Shown here piece by piece: positions 37,076 through 47,775 of a stretch of DNA of 64,000 nucleotides. Location of the stretch: NCBI RefSeq assembly GCF_026241335.1, contig NZ_JAPHAV010000002.1:434001-498000 (forward strand), given 5' to 3'. The DNA is from Ochrobactrum chromiisoli (GTDB lineage: Bacteria; Pseudomonadota; Alphaproteobacteria; Rhizobiales; Rhizobiaceae). The translations under genes and the position numbers were made by a program. The notes under the pieces are model-generated. The model was not told the origin of the DNA. It did not search any database and saw nothing but the letters and a program-made list of their open reading frames with translations. Positions within the stretch are counted from its first letter, which is position 1. Each line of letters opens with the position of its first letter.

Positions 37076-38899
37076 ATGACAACGCAGACTGCGCATACCC
37101 GCATCAAGGCCATCACAGAGCGTATCGTTGAGCGCTCAAAGCCCACTCGAGAAGCCTATCTTGGACGTGTTCGTGATGCGGCCTCCCGCAAGCCACATCG
37201 CTCGATCCTTGGATGCGCCAATCTCGCCCACGGTTTTGCAGCCTGCGGCCCCAATGACAAGGCGGCCCTGACAGCCGATGTTGTCCCAAATCTCGGCATC
37301 ATAACCGCTTTTAATGACATGCTCTCAGCGCATCAGCCGTTTGAGACCTATCCCGATCTGATCCGCAAGGCTGCGCGTGACGCAGGTGGCGTGGCGCAGG
37401 TTGCAGGCGGCGTGCCTGCCATGTGTGATGGTGTCACGCAGGGTTTTGCGGGCATGGAACTGTCACTGTTTTCGCGCGAAGTCATTGCCATGGCAACGGC
37501 TGTCGGCCTCTCACATGACATGTTCGACGCTGCCGTCTATCTGGGTGTCTGCGACAAGATTGTACCGGGGCTAATCGTCGGTGCCCTCACCTTTGGTCAT
37601 CTGCCAGCGGTCTTCATTCCGGCAGGGCCTATGACAAGCGGTCTGCCGAATGACGAAAAAGCCAAGACCCGCCAGCTTTATGCGGAAGGTAAGGTTGGCC
37701 GCGCGGAATTGCTCGAATCTGAATCAAAATCCTATCACGGCCCCGGCACATGTACCTTCTATGGCACCGCCAACTCCAATCAGATGCTGATGGAGATCAT
37801 GGGGCTGCACCTGCCCGGCTCGTCTTTCATCAATCCTGGCACACCGTTACGCGATGCGCTGACCCGCGAAGCCACCAAGCGCGCCTTGGCGATTACTGCT
37901 TGCGGCAATGAATATACGCCCGTTGGCGAGATGCTGGACGAGCGGTCTTTCGTCAATGGTATCATTGGGTTGAACGCGACCGGCGGTTCGACAAACCATA
38001 CGATCCATCTGATCGCCATGGCTGCGGCCGCAGGCATCAAACTGAAATGGCAGGATATTTCGGAGATTTCTGACGTCGTGCCTTTACTGGCGCGCGTTTA
38101 TCCGAATGGTCTAGCAGATGTGAACCATTTCCATGCAGCTGGCGGCATGGGCTTTTTGATCCGCGAATTACTCGACGGCGGCATTCTGCATGAAGATGTC
38201 CGCACTGTCTGGGGAGAAGGTTTGCGACCTTACGCAATCGAACCAAAACTTGGGCAAAATGGCACGGTTGTTCGCGAACCGGTTCCCGAAAAGAGCGGCG
38301 ACGACAAGGTTCTGGCCAAGATCGGGGCGCCCTTCCAGCCCTCAGGCGGCATTAAGGTTCTGACCGGCAACATCGGCAATGCGATCATCAAGGTTTCTGC
38401 GGTAAAGCCTGAACGCCATGTCATTGAAGCATCGGCAAAAGTCTTCAACGATCAGGCCGAATTGCAAGCCGCATTCAAGGCTGGCGACCTCACCGGAGAC
38501 TTTATCGCCGTTGTGCGCTATCAAGGACCAAAAGCCAATGGCATGCCTGAGTTGCACAAACTGATGACTGTGCTTGGTATTTTGCAGGATCGCGGACAGC
38601 GCGTAGCGCTCGTCACCGATGGCCGTCTTTCCGGCGCATCCGGGAAGGTGCCATCGGCCATCCATGTGACACCGGAAGCACTCGATGGTGGCGCGATCGG
38701 AAAAATTTGCAATGGCGATATTGTTCGACTTGATGCCGTGAACGGAACTCTGGACGTGCTGATCAGTGATGCACTTCTTCATGAACGCATCGAACAGCGT
38801 CCCGACCTTTCAGCCAATGATCATGGTATGGGCCGTGAACTTTTCCGCGCCTTTCGAAGCATCGCCGGACGCGCCGATGAAGGTGCATCGGTGTTCTGA
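37076..38899 (+). CDS. edd: Phosphogluconate dehydratase
   Basis: Dehydrates 6-phosphogluconate to 2-keto-3-deoxy-6-phosphogluconate, the committed Entner-Doudoroff step. 607 residues of the IlvD/Edd family; iron-sulfur ligand regions AMCDGVTQG and [14 protein letters not shown] are present, with [11 protein letters not shown] near the C-terminus. Start at 37076 behind AGGTGA. Third gene of the cluster; eda is not in this window. Confidence 0.96.
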   Translation: MTTQTAHTRIKAITERIVERSKPTREAYLGRVRDAASRKPHRSILGCANLAHGFAACGPNDKAALTADVVPNLGIITAFNDMLSAHQPFETYPDLIRKAARDAGGVAQVAGGVPAMCDGVTQGFAGMELSLFSREVIAMATAVGLSHDMFDAAVYLGVCDKIVPGLIVGALTFGHLPAVFIPAGPMTSGLPNDEKAKTRQLYAEGKVGRAELLESESKSYHGPGTCTFYGTANSNQMLMEIMGLHLPGSSFINPGTPLRDALTREATKRALAITACGNEYTPVGEMLDERSFVNGIIGLNATGGSTNHTIHLIAMAAAAGIKLKWQDISEISDVVPLLARVYPNGLADVNHFHAAGGMGFLIRELLDGGILHEDVRTVWGEGLRPYAIEPKLGQNGTVVREPVPEKSGDDKVLAKIGAPFQPSGGIKVLTGNIGNAIIKVSAVKPERHVIEASAKVFNDQAELQAAFKAGDLTGDFIAVVRYQGPKANGMPELHKLMTVLGILQDRGQRVALVTDGRLSGASGKVPSAIHVTPEALDGGAIGKICNGDIVRLDAVNGTLDVLISDALLHERIEQRPDLSANDHGMGRELFRAFRSIAGRADEGASVF

Positions 38900-38905
38900 A
38901 AATCG

Positions 38906-38936
38906 AAAGGCCGCATCATCCATGCGGCCTTTCTTT
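38906..38936. terminator. Bidirectional terminator between edd and folD
   Basis: AAAGGCCGCAT / ATGCGGCCTTT hairpin with a five-base loop, followed by TCTTTTATTTT; the A-rich left arm serves leftward folD transcripts. Confidence 0.88.
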
Positions 38937-38941
38937 TATTT

Positions 38942-39841
38942 TCAGAATACTGGCTTCTCAAATCCAACGCTGCGGCATGCGGCGGTTAAAGTGTTTGCCA
39001 TCAGCATGGCGATGGTCATCGGACCAACCCCACCCGGAACTGGCGTAATGGCACCTGCCACCTTTTCCGCATCCACAAAATCGACATCGCCAACCAGACG
39101 CGTCTTCCCTTCGCCCCTTTCAGGTGCAGGAATGCGATTGATACCCACATCGATCACAGTCGCACCCGGCTTGATCCAGTCGCCCTTGACCATCTGCGGA
39201 CGACCGACTGCTGCAACCAGAATATCGGCGGTGCGGGCAATCGCTGGCAGGTCTTTGGTACGGCTATGTGCAACCGTTACCGTTGCATTGGCAGCAAGCA
39301 GAAGGTTGAACATCGGCTTGCCAACGATATTAGAGCGACCAATAACAACCGCATTGAGGCCCGAAAGATCGCGTCCATGAACGCGCTCAATCATGATCAT
39401 TGCTCCAGCTGGTGTGCAAGGTACGAAAGCCGTATCGACTTCGCCGGTGCCAAGCTTACCGACATTGATGAAATGGAAGCCGTCGACGTCTTTTTCCGGC
39501 GCGATTGTCTGGATCACACGGCCGGAATCAATGTGCTTTGGCAGTGGCAACTGTACCAGAATGCCATGAATGGCAGGATCGTTGTTGAGGCTGTCGATCA
39601 GATCCAGAAGCTCCTGCTCAGAAGCGTCTTCCGGGAGATCGTGCTGCACGGAAACAAAGCCGCATTCCTTGGCTTTTTTGCCCTTGGAAGCAACATAGAC
39701 CTGACTTGCCGGGTCTTCACCGACAATCACCACCGCAATACCGGGAACCACGCCAGTTGCAGCCACGAGTTTTTCGGTCTCACGCTTCACCGTGGACACC
39801 ACGTCCTCGGCGAGCTTCTTGCCGTCGATCAATTGGGCCAT
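38942..39841 (-). CDS. folD: Methylenetetrahydrofolate dehydrogenase / cyclohydrolase
   Basis: Bifunctional one-carbon enzyme of 299 residues. Catalytic lysine region [38 protein letters not shown] (cofactor site) and GDVDF...[12 protein letters not shown] are all intact. The ATG at 39841 is preceded by GGAG; an upstream in-frame start is unlikely. Convergent with edd. Confidence 0.97.
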   Translation of the reverse strand: MAQLIDGKKLAEDVVSTVKRETEKLVAATGVVPGIAVVIVGEDPASQVYVASKGKKAKECGFVSVQHDLPEDASEQELLDLIDSLNNDPAIHGILVQLPLPKHIDSGRVIQTIAPEKDVDGFHFINVGKLGTGEVDTAFVPCTPAGAMIMIERVHGRDLSGLNAVVIGRSNIVGKPMFNLLLAANATVTVAHSRTKDLPAIARTADILVAAVGRPQMVKGDWIKPGATVIDVGINRIPAPERGEGKTRLVGDVDFVDAEKVAGAITPVPGGVGPMTIAMLMANTLTAACRSVGFEKPVF

Positions 39842-39950
39842 ATCAATGCTCCGCTTTAAACAGGCGATGCCTTGGGATACATCGCCTTGATCCTGAAACC
39901 ATGCCAATAAGCGTCATCGGCCAAGATGACAATCTCAGATTGGCCGAGTT

Positions 39951-40553
39951 TCAGGATAAAGTCGCAAAATGCCGGAGCGTGAAGGCTATTTCGTATAGCA
40001 GCGCGACGCTCACAAAAATCGCATGATAGCGCCGGTTATCCGTAAACATCGCAATAAGACTTGCGACAACCAACGCACCGACACGAATAGGATATTCAAC
40101 CCCGTATAGCTGATAATGCTCCACGCCCTTGAGAAAGGTATCAACAACATCGGCAACATATACCAGCGCCAGAATGCCAAAGAACCATTTGCGCCGCGAA
40201 ATGAAATAATCACGATAGCCGGTATATTCCCCCATATCGTCAGGAAAAAGCAGCGTGCAGAGCAGAAAATAAAGCCCTGCATAAAAAATGACGAAGAAAT
40301 ATTTCTCGAACGTCCACACATGAACGGCACGCAAATTGAACTCGAACCACCAGAAATGGATAACCGAGAGCAGAATAAAGCCCACCCATGCCAGATGCAC
40401 AGGATAGATTTTCTGTTTGCCCGGATGCTGAATAAAACGGGCAAATCCTGTCAGAAGACGCGACACACACAGGCCAAGGATAATGCCAATAATGATGCGG
40501 ACATGCGTGAAGGCCTCTGCAGGCGGCACACCTGTTGTAAGCGATGGATCCAT
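39951..40553 (-). CDS. Polytopic membrane protein, unknown function
   Basis: 200 residues with about six hydrophobic segments (near 19-39, 53-72, 83-101, 124-140, 156-172, 178-194), starting in the TM1 region IIIGIILGLCVSRLLTGFARF. Aromatic-rich loops (HFWWFEFNL, FEKYFFVIFYAGLYF). No recognised family and no enzyme motif. It is 109 bases upstream of folD on the same strand. The gap 40554-40840 shows no gene. Confidence 0.65.
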   Translation of the reverse strand: MDPSLTTGVPPAEAFTHVRIIIGIILGLCVSRLLTGFARFIQHPGKQKIYPVHLAWVGFILLSVIHFWWFEFNLRAVHVWTFEKYFFVIFYAGLYFLLCTLLFPDDMGEYTGYRDYFISRRKWFFGILALVYVADVVDTFLKGVEHYQLYGVEYPIRVGALVVASLIAMFTDNRRYHAIFVSVALLYEIAFTLRHFATLS

Positions 40554-40840
40554 TATTCCCTCAAATCCAGCTTTTACCGAATGAAAGCGTGTTGTGTGTT
40601 ATTCTCGTCATATAACACGTTTTAACTCTTGGTTTGACGCATGTCTTTAATCCAAAATCGGTCCCCGCTTTTAGGAGACATGCTTTATTTCTATAAAATA
40701 AGAGCGCTCAATAAATCACGATAAAATTATAAATATACAGTTCATTTCAAACACGCCGTTTTTGCTACAAGCCTTGCGAATTGCTGTCGGTGGAGGCTAT
40801 ACCCGAAAACATATCAATTTAATCAGGGCGGAACTTTCTC

Positions 40841-41656
40841 ATGCAGGACACAGTCATTCTCGTTGGTTGCGGCAATATGGGCTTTGCCATGCTCAAAGGC
40901 TGGCTCGACAGCGGGATTCTACAAGCTGAGAATGTGCATGTGGTTGAGCCTTCAGAAACCCTTCAGACGCGGGCAGCGCTTGCCGGTGTGAATGCCTGCT
41001 CAAGCGCCGGCTCGCTCCCTGATAACCTTAACCCACGTATGGTGCTGGTTGCCGTCAAGCCACAGGTTATGGGCGATGTACTGCCCGCTTATAAGCGCTT
41101 TGCACCCAATGCCACTTTTGTCAGCGTGGCTGCTGGCATTCCAGTTTCATTTTTCGAACAGCATCTGGGTAGCGATGCAAAAATCATGCGCTGTATGCCG
41201 AATACGCCTGCCGCAATTGGTAAAGGCATGCTTGTCACCTTCAAAAACACAAATGTTAGTGACGATGATGCAGCATTCGTAAAAAGCCTGCTCAAAACAT
41301 CCGGTAAGGTTGCAAGTATTGACGATGAAGCACAGATGGATGCCGTGACTGCCGTTTCCGGCTCTGGCCCTGCTTATGTATTCCACTTCATTGAAGCCTT
41401 GACCGATGCTGGTGTGACCGCGGGTCTTCCGCGCGAAACGGCAGCGCTTCTTGCCATGCAAACCGTGATGGGTGCGGGAGCGCTGGCTGCCTCCAGCAGC
41501 GATAGCCCAACGAAATTGCGCGAGCAGGTCACAAGCCCCAATGGCACAACAGCCGCAGCGCTAGATGTTTTGATGGGTGAAAACCGCCTCAAGAACCTTG
41601 TAACAGAAGCGGTTGAAGCTGCGCGCAACCGTTCTATTGAGCTGGGAAAGGCTTAA
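40841..41656 (+). CDS. proC: Pyrroline-5-carboxylate reductase
   Basis: Final step of proline synthesis: reduces pyrroline-5-carboxylate with NAD(P)H. 271 residues; GCGNMGFAM (9-17), CMPNTPA, and the C-terminal signature SGSGPAYVFHFIEALTDAGV and REQVTSPNGTTAAAL. Its stop overlaps the convergent ABC ATPase gene by four bases. Confidence 0.96.
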   Translation: MQDTVILVGCGNMGFAMLKGWLDSGILQAENVHVVEPSETLQTRAALAGVNACSSAGSLPDNLNPRMVLVAVKPQVMGDVLPAYKRFAPNATFVSVAAGIPVSFFEQHLGSDAKIMRCMPNTPAAIGKGMLVTFKNTNVSDDDAAFVKSLLKTSGKVASIDDEAQMDAVTAVSGSGPAYVFHFIEALTDAGVTAGLPRETAALLAMQTVMGAGALAASSSDSPTKLREQVTSPNGTTAAALDVLMGENRLKNLVTEAVEAARNRSIELGKA

Positions 41657-42396
41657 ACCAATATTTTCGGCACCGCTTCTATCAATGCTTTCGTAACAGG
41701 CATGTGCGGTGCCGCAATCAATTCCTGCGTCGGGCGGCACTCAACAATCCGCCCTTGCTCCATCACAGCAATCTGATCAGCCATTTGTGCCGCAACGGCC
41801 AGATCATGCGTGATAAAAAGATAGGCTGTGCCCTCGGTCTTCTGTATCTCCAGCAACAATTTCAGAATTGTGCCTCGCACCGTTACATCAAGCGCAGACA
41901 CCGCTTCATCCAGGACAATGAGCGATGGCCTTGTTGCAAGCGCGCGTGCAATCGCCACACGCTGACGCTGCCCACCGGAAATCTCATGCACGCCGCGTTT
42001 GCTCAGTTCAGGATCAAGCCCAACCTTTTTCAAAAGCTCTGAAATATCCCGTGTTATCCCATGAATACGCAGCGGCTCGCGCAGCAGATCATAGACCGTT
42101 GCGCGTGGATTAAAAGCAGAGAGCGGGTCCTGAAACACCATCTGCAATCGCGCGCGGCGCTTTCTGAGTTCCCCCCCTTTGAGGGCAAGCCAGTCTTCAT
42201 CTTCAAACTGAACCGAACCCGTTTCAAGGGGATGCAGCCTTAACAGCGCACGCGCCAATGTCGATTTACCGCTGCCCGAAGGCCCCACCAGCGCCAGCGT
42301 TTCACCGGCCTTAATCACGAGATTTATATGATCGAGCGCCAGCTTATCGCCATAGCTCGCGGTCACGTCGCTCGCCTGTAACAACGCTCTATCCAT
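41653..42396 (-). CDS. Peptide/nickel-type ABC importer ATPase 2 (DppF/OppF-like)
   Basis: 247 residues. Walker A GPSGSGKS, the Q-loop in QMVFQDPLSAFNPRATV, signature ISGGQRQRVAIARA, Walker B LIVLDEAVSALD (with Ala after the Glu instead of the usual Pro) and the switch His in FITHDLAVA. Start at 42396, overlapping ATPase 1 by eight bases. Last gene of a five-gene overlapped operon. Confidence 0.9.
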   Translation of the reverse strand: MDRALLQASDVTASYGDKLALDHINLVIKAGETLALVGPSGSGKSTLARALLRLHPLETGSVQFEDEDWLALKGGELRKRRARLQMVFQDPLSAFNPRATVYDLLREPLRIHGITRDISELLKKVGLDPELSKRGVHEISGGQRQRVAIARALATRPSLIVLDEAVSALDVTVRGTILKLLLEIQKTEGTAYLFITHDLAVAAQMADQIAVMEQGRIVECRPTQELIAAPHMPVTKALIEAVPKILV

Positions 42397-43144
42397 GCTG
42401 AGGTTCCAGCACGGGGACGGCTGCAATCAGCGCTTTCGTGTAATCGCTCTGCGGCGTGGTAACAATTGTGCGCGCTGAACCGCATTCCACCAGTTCACCA
42501 TGACGGAAAACGGCGATGCGGTCCGCCAGATTGGAAGCCAGTGCAATATCATGCGTGATAAAAATCAGCGTCATGCCATTGGCCTTAACCAAGGCACGCA
42601 GCAGTGCCACGATTTCCCGTTGCACAATGGTATCGAGCGCACTGGTCGGTTCATCCGCAATCAGAATATAAGGGTTTGCAGCCATGGCGAGCGCTATGGC
42701 GATGCGCTGCTTTTGCCCACCGGAAAACTGATGCGGATAGCGTAAAAAACTGAGTTCGGGAACAGGTATATGAACTTGCTCTAACAGATTGATTGCTTTA
42801 TCTTTTGCAGCATTCCGATCTATGCTTTCATGAGCCCGAATCGTTTCAATCAATTGGGCCCCAACACGCATCAAGGGGTCAAAGCTTGAAGCGGGGTCCT
42901 GAAACACGAAGCCCACATCACGCCCCTGCTTTGGGGTTCCACCCGGCCATTGGATCGCGCCTGAAGTGCAAGCATTAAGAGGCAACAGACGGGCCAGCGC
43001 CAAAGCAAACGTACTTTTTCCAGAACCGCTTTCGCCGATAATGGCAAGCGTTTCGCCCTTATTGATATCCAGACTGATATTGTGCAGCGCATGATCCCGA
43101 CCATAACGCACACCGAAATTGGTTATATGGGCAAGCACACTCAT
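42389..43144 (-). CDS. Peptide/nickel-type ABC importer ATPase 1 (DppD/OppD-like)
   Basis: 251 residues with Walker A GESGSGKST, VFQDPASSFDPLMRVG, signature FSGGQKQRIAIALA, LIADEPTSALD and FITHDIALA. The ATG at 43144 overlaps the permease stop by four bases. OppD proteins often have a longer iron-sulfur C-terminal tail; here it stops shortly after the ATPase core. Confidence 0.9.
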   Translation of the reverse strand: MSVLAHITNFGVRYGRDHALHNISLDINKGETLAIIGESGSGKSTFALALARLLPLNACTSGAIQWPGGTPKQGRDVGFVFQDPASSFDPLMRVGAQLIETIRAHESIDRNAAKDKAINLLEQVHIPVPELSFLRYPHQFSGGQKQRIAIALAMAANPYILIADEPTSALDTIVQREIVALLRALVKANGMTLIFITHDIALASNLADRIAVFRHGELVECGSARTIVTTPQSDYTKALIAAVPVLEPQHG

Positions 43145-43971
43145 GTCTGTACCTCCCGCCGCGATGCAGCATTGGTGATGCCTTCGCCTGCGAGATAGAC
43201 CCCCACGACCGTGAACGCCAGTGCCATCCCCGGCAGAATAGACAGCCATGGCGCCGAGCGCAAAACCGTGCGGCCCTCGGCAATCATACCGCCCCACGTC
43301 ACGCGATTGGGATCGCCAAGCCCCAGAAATGAAAGTGCTGCTTCAATCAAAATGGCAGAGGCGACAATGACCGGCACAAGCGCCAGCACCGGCGGCAAAG
43401 CATTGGGCAGGATTTGCCGGAATGCGATTTCCAGCGGGTGCATACCGATCACACGGCTTGAGGCTACGTAATCGCTCTCGCGGATTGACAGCACTTGTCC
43501 GCGCGTCAGGCGTGCGGCCTGCGTCCAGCTTGAAAGCGCAATCGCTGCAACCAGCACAGGCAACGAAGGCCCGGCAATGCTGACCAAGGCAAGCGCCAGT
43601 AAAAAACCCGGAATGGTCTGGAAAGCTTCTGTTATGCGCATCAACACTTCATCAACCAGCCCTCCCACAAAACCTGCCAATGTGCCGACAACACTGCCAA
43701 TCAGGATGGATACCGCCGCTGCGGCCAGCCCCACGATCAGCGATGTGCGACTTGCGTGGAATAGCTCGGCCAGTACATCACGACCCAGCCGATCCGTTCC
43801 AAATGGAAAGGATGCATTGTCGAAAGGCGCAAGCATCGGCGTTGCCACAATGCGCAAAGGATCACCGGGAAAGAGCAATGGCGCAAAGAGTGCTGCGGCG
43901 ATCAGCACGAGCAGAATAATCGCGCCTGCAATGCCTTCTCCTGAACTGAAATAACGCCTGCCCCCATTCAT
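43141..43971 (-). CDS. Peptide/nickel-type ABC importer permease 2 (DppC-like)
   Basis: 276 residues, one N-terminal and five further hydrophobic segments. Diagnostic FGTDRLGRDVLAELFHASRTSL after the first segment and the EAA loop ASSRVIGMHPLEIAFRQILPN. Overlaps both neighbours by four bases. Confidence 0.91.
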   Translation of the reverse strand: MNGGRRYFSSGEGIAGAIILLVLIAAALFAPLLFPGDPLRIVATPMLAPFDNASFPFGTDRLGRDVLAELFHASRTSLIVGLAAAAVSILIGSVVGTLAGFVGGLVDEVLMRITEAFQTIPGFLLALALVSIAGPSLPVLVAAIALSSWTQAARLTRGQVLSIRESDYVASSRVIGMHPLEIAFRQILPNALPPVLALVPVIVASAILIEAALSFLGLGDPNRVTWGGMIAEGRTVLRSAPWLSILPGMALAFTVVGVYLAGEGITNAASRREVQT

Positions 43972-44954
43972 TGTCGGGCCTTTCCGGCAGATATGCGCGG
44001 ATCAAGCCAGAGATAGAGAAGATCAACGACGAAATTGACCAAGATCACCATAATGGCGCTGGTCAAAATGACGCCCAGCAGCAGAGGCGTATCACGGCTT
44101 GCCACCGCCTCCTGCGCGAGCCGACCGAGGCCAGGAACCGCAAAAACGCTTTCAATCACCACACTGCCGCCCAGCATGGACGCAGCTTGCAGCCCAAGCA
44201 TAGTGACCAGTGGAAGGAGTGCATTGCGCACGACATGGCACAACACGATACGCGGGTGAGATATGCCTCGCGCTTTCAGTGCGCGGACGAAATCCATACG
44301 CCAAATCTCAGCCATCGAAGCACGCATGACACGCAGATAAAGAGCCAGATAAATCAGGGCCAGCGAGACAACCGGCAGCACAAGATGACGCGCTATATCA
44401 AGTCCACGCGCAAGACCTTCCTTGCCGGAAGCAATTGTCTCTATGCCGCTTGAAGGCAGCCAGCGCAGCCGGATCGAAAACAGGATGACCAGCACAAGCG
44501 CCAGCCAGAAACCGGGAATGGCATAAAGCACAAGCGAAGCAACGGACAAAAAACGGTCGCGAAAACTTGCGGGCTTTGTACCGGCCACTATACCCAGAGC
44601 AGAACCCACAACAAAGGACAGCGCGGTGGCTGCGCCCATCAACAAAAGCGTATTGGGCAAACGTTCAAGAATGACATCCAGAATAGGACGGTTAAAACTG
44701 ACCGACCAACCAAGATTTCCCTGTAAAAGCGCTGTAAGATAGGCCGTGAGCCTATGCCATATAGACAGATCAAGCCCCCAACGCGCACGCATGTCCGCAA
44801 TAGCAACCGCATCACCACCAAAGCTCACAGCATAGGCATCGACCGCATCTCCCGGTGCTGTTTCCAGCATCAGAAAACAGCCTATAATAACAATCAGCAG
44901 CACCATCAGGCTGCCGATCAGTCGTTTTCTGAGAAGCAACAGAAGCTGCGTCAC
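43968..44954 (-). CDS. Peptide/nickel-type ABC importer permease 1 (DppB-like)
   Basis: 328 residues, six hydrophobic segments. DppB hallmarks include PGDAVDAYAVSFGG near the N-terminus, LYLRVMRASMAEIWRMDFVRALKARGISHPR (EAA region) and VFAVPGLGRLAQEAVASRDTP. Overlaps the binding-protein gene by four bases. Confidence 0.91.
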   Translation of the reverse strand: MTQLLLLLRKRLIGSLMVLLIVIIGCFLMLETAPGDAVDAYAVSFGGDAVAIADMRARWGLDLSIWHRLTAYLTALLQGNLGWSVSFNRPILDVILERLPNTLLLMGAATALSFVVGSALGIVAGTKPASFRDRFLSVASLVLYAIPGFWLALVLVILFSIRLRWLPSSGIETIASGKEGLARGLDIARHLVLPVVSLALIYLALYLRVMRASMAEIWRMDFVRALKARGISHPRIVLCHVVRNALLPLVTMLGLQAASMLGGSVVIESVFAVPGLGRLAQEAVASRDTPLLLGVILTSAIMVILVNFVVDLLYLWLDPRISAGKARQ

Positions 44955-46564
44955 TGCTTAATCCAGCTATCGGCCCAATTGGAGACAGCCCAGCGCGGAT
45001 TGTTGGCAACATTCTGCACGCGATCATTGGCAACAGTAATGAAGCCCCATTCAGCCACATTGATGAGCGGCAGATCGGCTTCCACCAATTGCTGAAACTG
45101 GTGATAAAGTGCCGTGCGCTCCTTCTCATCAATCTCATGTGCTGCTTTGGCAATCACCGCATCCAACTCAGCATTGGCGTAACCACCCTGATTGGAGAAC
45201 GGAACACCCGAAGCAATGCCGCTTTCAACCAGAATGGTCGTCGAAATGGCGGGGTCTCCACGATAGACAGTCGGCGCAATCGCAAGATCAAAATCGTGGT
45301 CCGTATAAACCGCCTTTTGATGCGCTGCTGAGTCATTGTTGACAATACGCGCATCAATGCCAATCTCTGCAAGTGCTTGTCTAAGATAATCCCCGAACTG
45401 TCTGGTTTCATTGAAATAAGGTGCGGGCAATAACTTGAGTACAAAACGGTTTCCATCCTTGCCGCGCTTATAACCGGCCTCATCCAGAAGTGCATTAGCC
45501 TTCGCTATATCGAAAGGATAAGCGGTCACATCACGCGTATAAAACTGGCTGTCATATTGGGGAACCGGCCCGGTCGAAGGCTTGGCATAGCCCATGAAAA
45601 TCGTTTTCACCACCAAATCGCGATCAATCGCATGCGCGATTGCCTGACGGACTTTAAGGTCTGAGAGTTCCTTGCGGCGATGATTGATTTCGACGACCAA
45701 CTGATAGGTCAGCGCCTCATAGCCCTTGGAAATGACACGCAGCCCCGGCACTTTTGAGATGCGGTCGAGATCAGCCAGAGGGACCGCGGAGAATGCTGCA
45801 AGGTCAATTTCCTCCGCTTCCAGCGCGCCTGCGGCGGCGGCACGGTCCGGCAGCACACGATAGATGATTTCGTCAAGATAAGGCTCGCCATCGCCCCAAT
45901 AGTCATCATTCTTCGTCAGGCGATAATATTCGCCCGTCTTGTGCTCGGCATATTTGAACGGGCCTGTGCCAATCAGCTTCTCATTGGCAGGGTTGGCGGC
46001 AATGTCGGTACCATCAAACACATGTTTGGGCAAAACGGCAGTCAATGCCGGCAACGCATTGCGAATGAGCTGAAACGGGGTTGGCTCGCTGAAATGGAAG
46101 ATCGCCGTATATTCATCCGGCGTCTCAACCTTCTCAAGCGCCTTGAACACGACGCGGCCGAGATTTTGCAGTGGTTTCCAGACCTGCATGGCAGAAAACG
46201 CCACATCTGCCGCGGTAAACGGCTGACCATCATGCCATTTGACGCCCTCTCGCAGATGGAAAGTCGCAGTCAGACCATCAGCAGAGCCTGCCCAACTGGT
46301 TGCAAGGCGTGGTTCAAGGCCATTTTGACCGTCAAACGATGCTTCCGCCAAAGGCTCAATCACTTTGCTCGCCACGAAGAAAACACCGTTGGAGGCAACA
46401 ATGGCCGGATTGAGATTACGCGACTCGGAATCTGCGGCGACGACCAGTCGTCCGCCATTTTGCGGTGTATCTTCGGCACTTGCCCAATGGGGCAAAAGCG
46501 GCAATGCCGCAAGCGAAGTCGAACCAATAAGAAATGCTCTGCGCGATGCAACAAACCGAGCCAT
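44951..46564 (-). CDS. Periplasmic substrate-binding protein of the peptide/nickel-type importer
   Basis: 537-residue family 5 (SBP_bac_5) protein. The N-terminus has an Arg-pair leader (SRRAFLIG) and hydrophobic segment ending HWASA, possibly Tat-dependent. The mature domain shows RLATSWAGSADGLTATFHLREGVKWHDG, the family fingerprint. The ATG at 46564 has AGAGG. It heads the operon. The ligand could be a peptide, opine, glutathione-like compound or metal chelate; sequence alone does not decide. Confidence 0.9.
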   Translation of the reverse strand: MARFVASRRAFLIGSTSLAALPLLPHWASAEDTPQNGGRLVVAADSESRNLNPAIVASNGVFFVASKVIEPLAEASFDGQNGLEPRLATSWAGSADGLTATFHLREGVKWHDGQPFTAADVAFSAMQVWKPLQNLGRVVFKALEKVETPDEYTAIFHFSEPTPFQLIRNALPALTAVLPKHVFDGTDIAANPANEKLIGTGPFKYAEHKTGEYYRLTKNDDYWGDGEPYLDEIIYRVLPDRAAAAGALEAEEIDLAAFSAVPLADLDRISKVPGLRVISKGYEALTYQLVVEINHRRKELSDLKVRQAIAHAIDRDLVVKTIFMGYAKPSTGPVPQYDSQFYTRDVTAYPFDIAKANALLDEAGYKRGKDGNRFVLKLLPAPYFNETRQFGDYLRQALAEIGIDARIVNNDSAAHQKAVYTDHDFDLAIAPTVYRGDPAISTTILVESGIASGVPFSNQGGYANAELDAVIAKAAHEIDEKERTALYHQFQQLVEADLPLINVAEWGFITVANDRVQNVANNPRWAVSNWADSWIKQ

Positions 46565-46699
46565 ATCACTGCCTCTGAAATTCAATTCCCTATGTATTTG
46601 TCTACACCGGACCTAAACAAATTGCAGGGCAAATCCTGTCGCAGTGGCAATAAATAACGAAAACTGTTTCTGTTTTGGAAAAGATCTGCATCCCGAAAG

Positions 46700-47479
46700 C
46701 TAATCAACAGGCAACTCTCTGCGAGACCAGTCTTTTTTAGGAACCGTGCCACCAATCGCATACTGGAACGACGAGACCGCCATATCTTTTGGATTAATGG
46801 TGCAATCGAAATCCAGATTGTACCATTTTGCACGACTTCGAAAGGCACCTCCAGACATCTTCAAACTCGTCTCTGTCAGCGCTCCACCTGTTCGGGCCAT
46901 CATATCAGGCACGATGTCCGGTCGATGATGCCGGATTTGCTCCAAGGCCTCAATGCCACAAATCTGTATGACACGATCTGTCGGAGAAAGCTTTCCTAAA
47001 GCCTGTTTCACACGCGGATTTGCAAGAGCATCTTTTGAGTAGATTTTCTTAGCCTTGATCATAGGCGCGTCCTGCTTTTTCAAGTCAGCTCGGCTGGAAG
47101 ATGATTTTTCAGTGCTCAGAACTGGCTCGCCACCAAACGTCTTCTCCTGAAACCGTTCCGATACCCCATCAACTGGTTGAGGCCTATCAACCCCTTGCTG
47201 TTCAGACGCCCTGTTCGGCTCGGTTTTGGTGTTTTCTTTCTTATCATCTGAAGCCGCTTCAAACGCTTTATAGGGCGCGGCAGCCTTATCCTTAGTGGCA
47301 GAATTTTTCTCTTGAGCAGGTGATGGGCTGTCTGATGGCGGCGGAACCAGCTCGACTTTCACGTCCTCAGGCTGGACGGAATGCGTTGACATTGGAAATG
47401 TGAACAATAGCAGCGCAAGGACTGCACCATGCAATCCAACCGAGACCAGACCACCCAACAATGTGTCTTTGTCCACCAC
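46700..47479 (-). CDS. DUF930 protein with TonB-like N-terminal anchor
   Basis: 259 residues. One N-terminal membrane segment (GLVSVGLHGAVLALLLFTF), a Pro/Ser/Lys-rich charged linker to about residue 140, and a C-terminal DUF930 domain (LGKLSPTDRVIQICGIEALEQI ... FRSRAKWYNLDFDCTINP). The layout resembles TonB-type periplasmic spanning proteins, but no TonB C-terminal fold is seen. GTG start at 47479 with AAGGA upstream. Function unknown. The 296-base gap to 47775 shows no gene. Confidence 0.82.
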   Translation of the reverse strand: MVDKDTLLGGLVSVGLHGAVLALLLFTFPMSTHSVQPEDVKVELVPPPSDSPSPAQEKNSATKDKAAAPYKAFEAASDDKKENTKTEPNRASEQQGVDRPQPVDGVSERFQEKTFGGEPVLSTEKSSSSRADLKKQDAPMIKAKKIYSKDALANPRVKQALGKLSPTDRVIQICGIEALEQIRHHRPDIVPDMMARTGGALTETSLKMSGGAFRSRAKWYNLDFDCTINPKDMAVSSFQYAIGGTVPKKDWSRRELPVD

Positions 47480-47775
47480 CGATGATCAGTCCTTCCTCCC
47501 ACGATAATGAGGGATAGTGTCAGAAAAAATTCAACCATAGAACCAGAACTGTTTTTCCCTTTCGAGCTTTATAAAAGAAATTTTCTCCTTGCCAAACACC
47601 CTCCCTTGCATAGATCATGGTTAATTATGTGTTGTCGTATTTCGTGAAGGAAAACTGATACGGCACACAGCCAAAGAGCCGAAATCTGCTCTTTTCAACT
47701 GCATTTGCGGAGTTCTGTATCGAAGTTTCTGTAAATGCCTTTAGCTGAAGCACCATTGGAAGAGAGGAAACAGGA

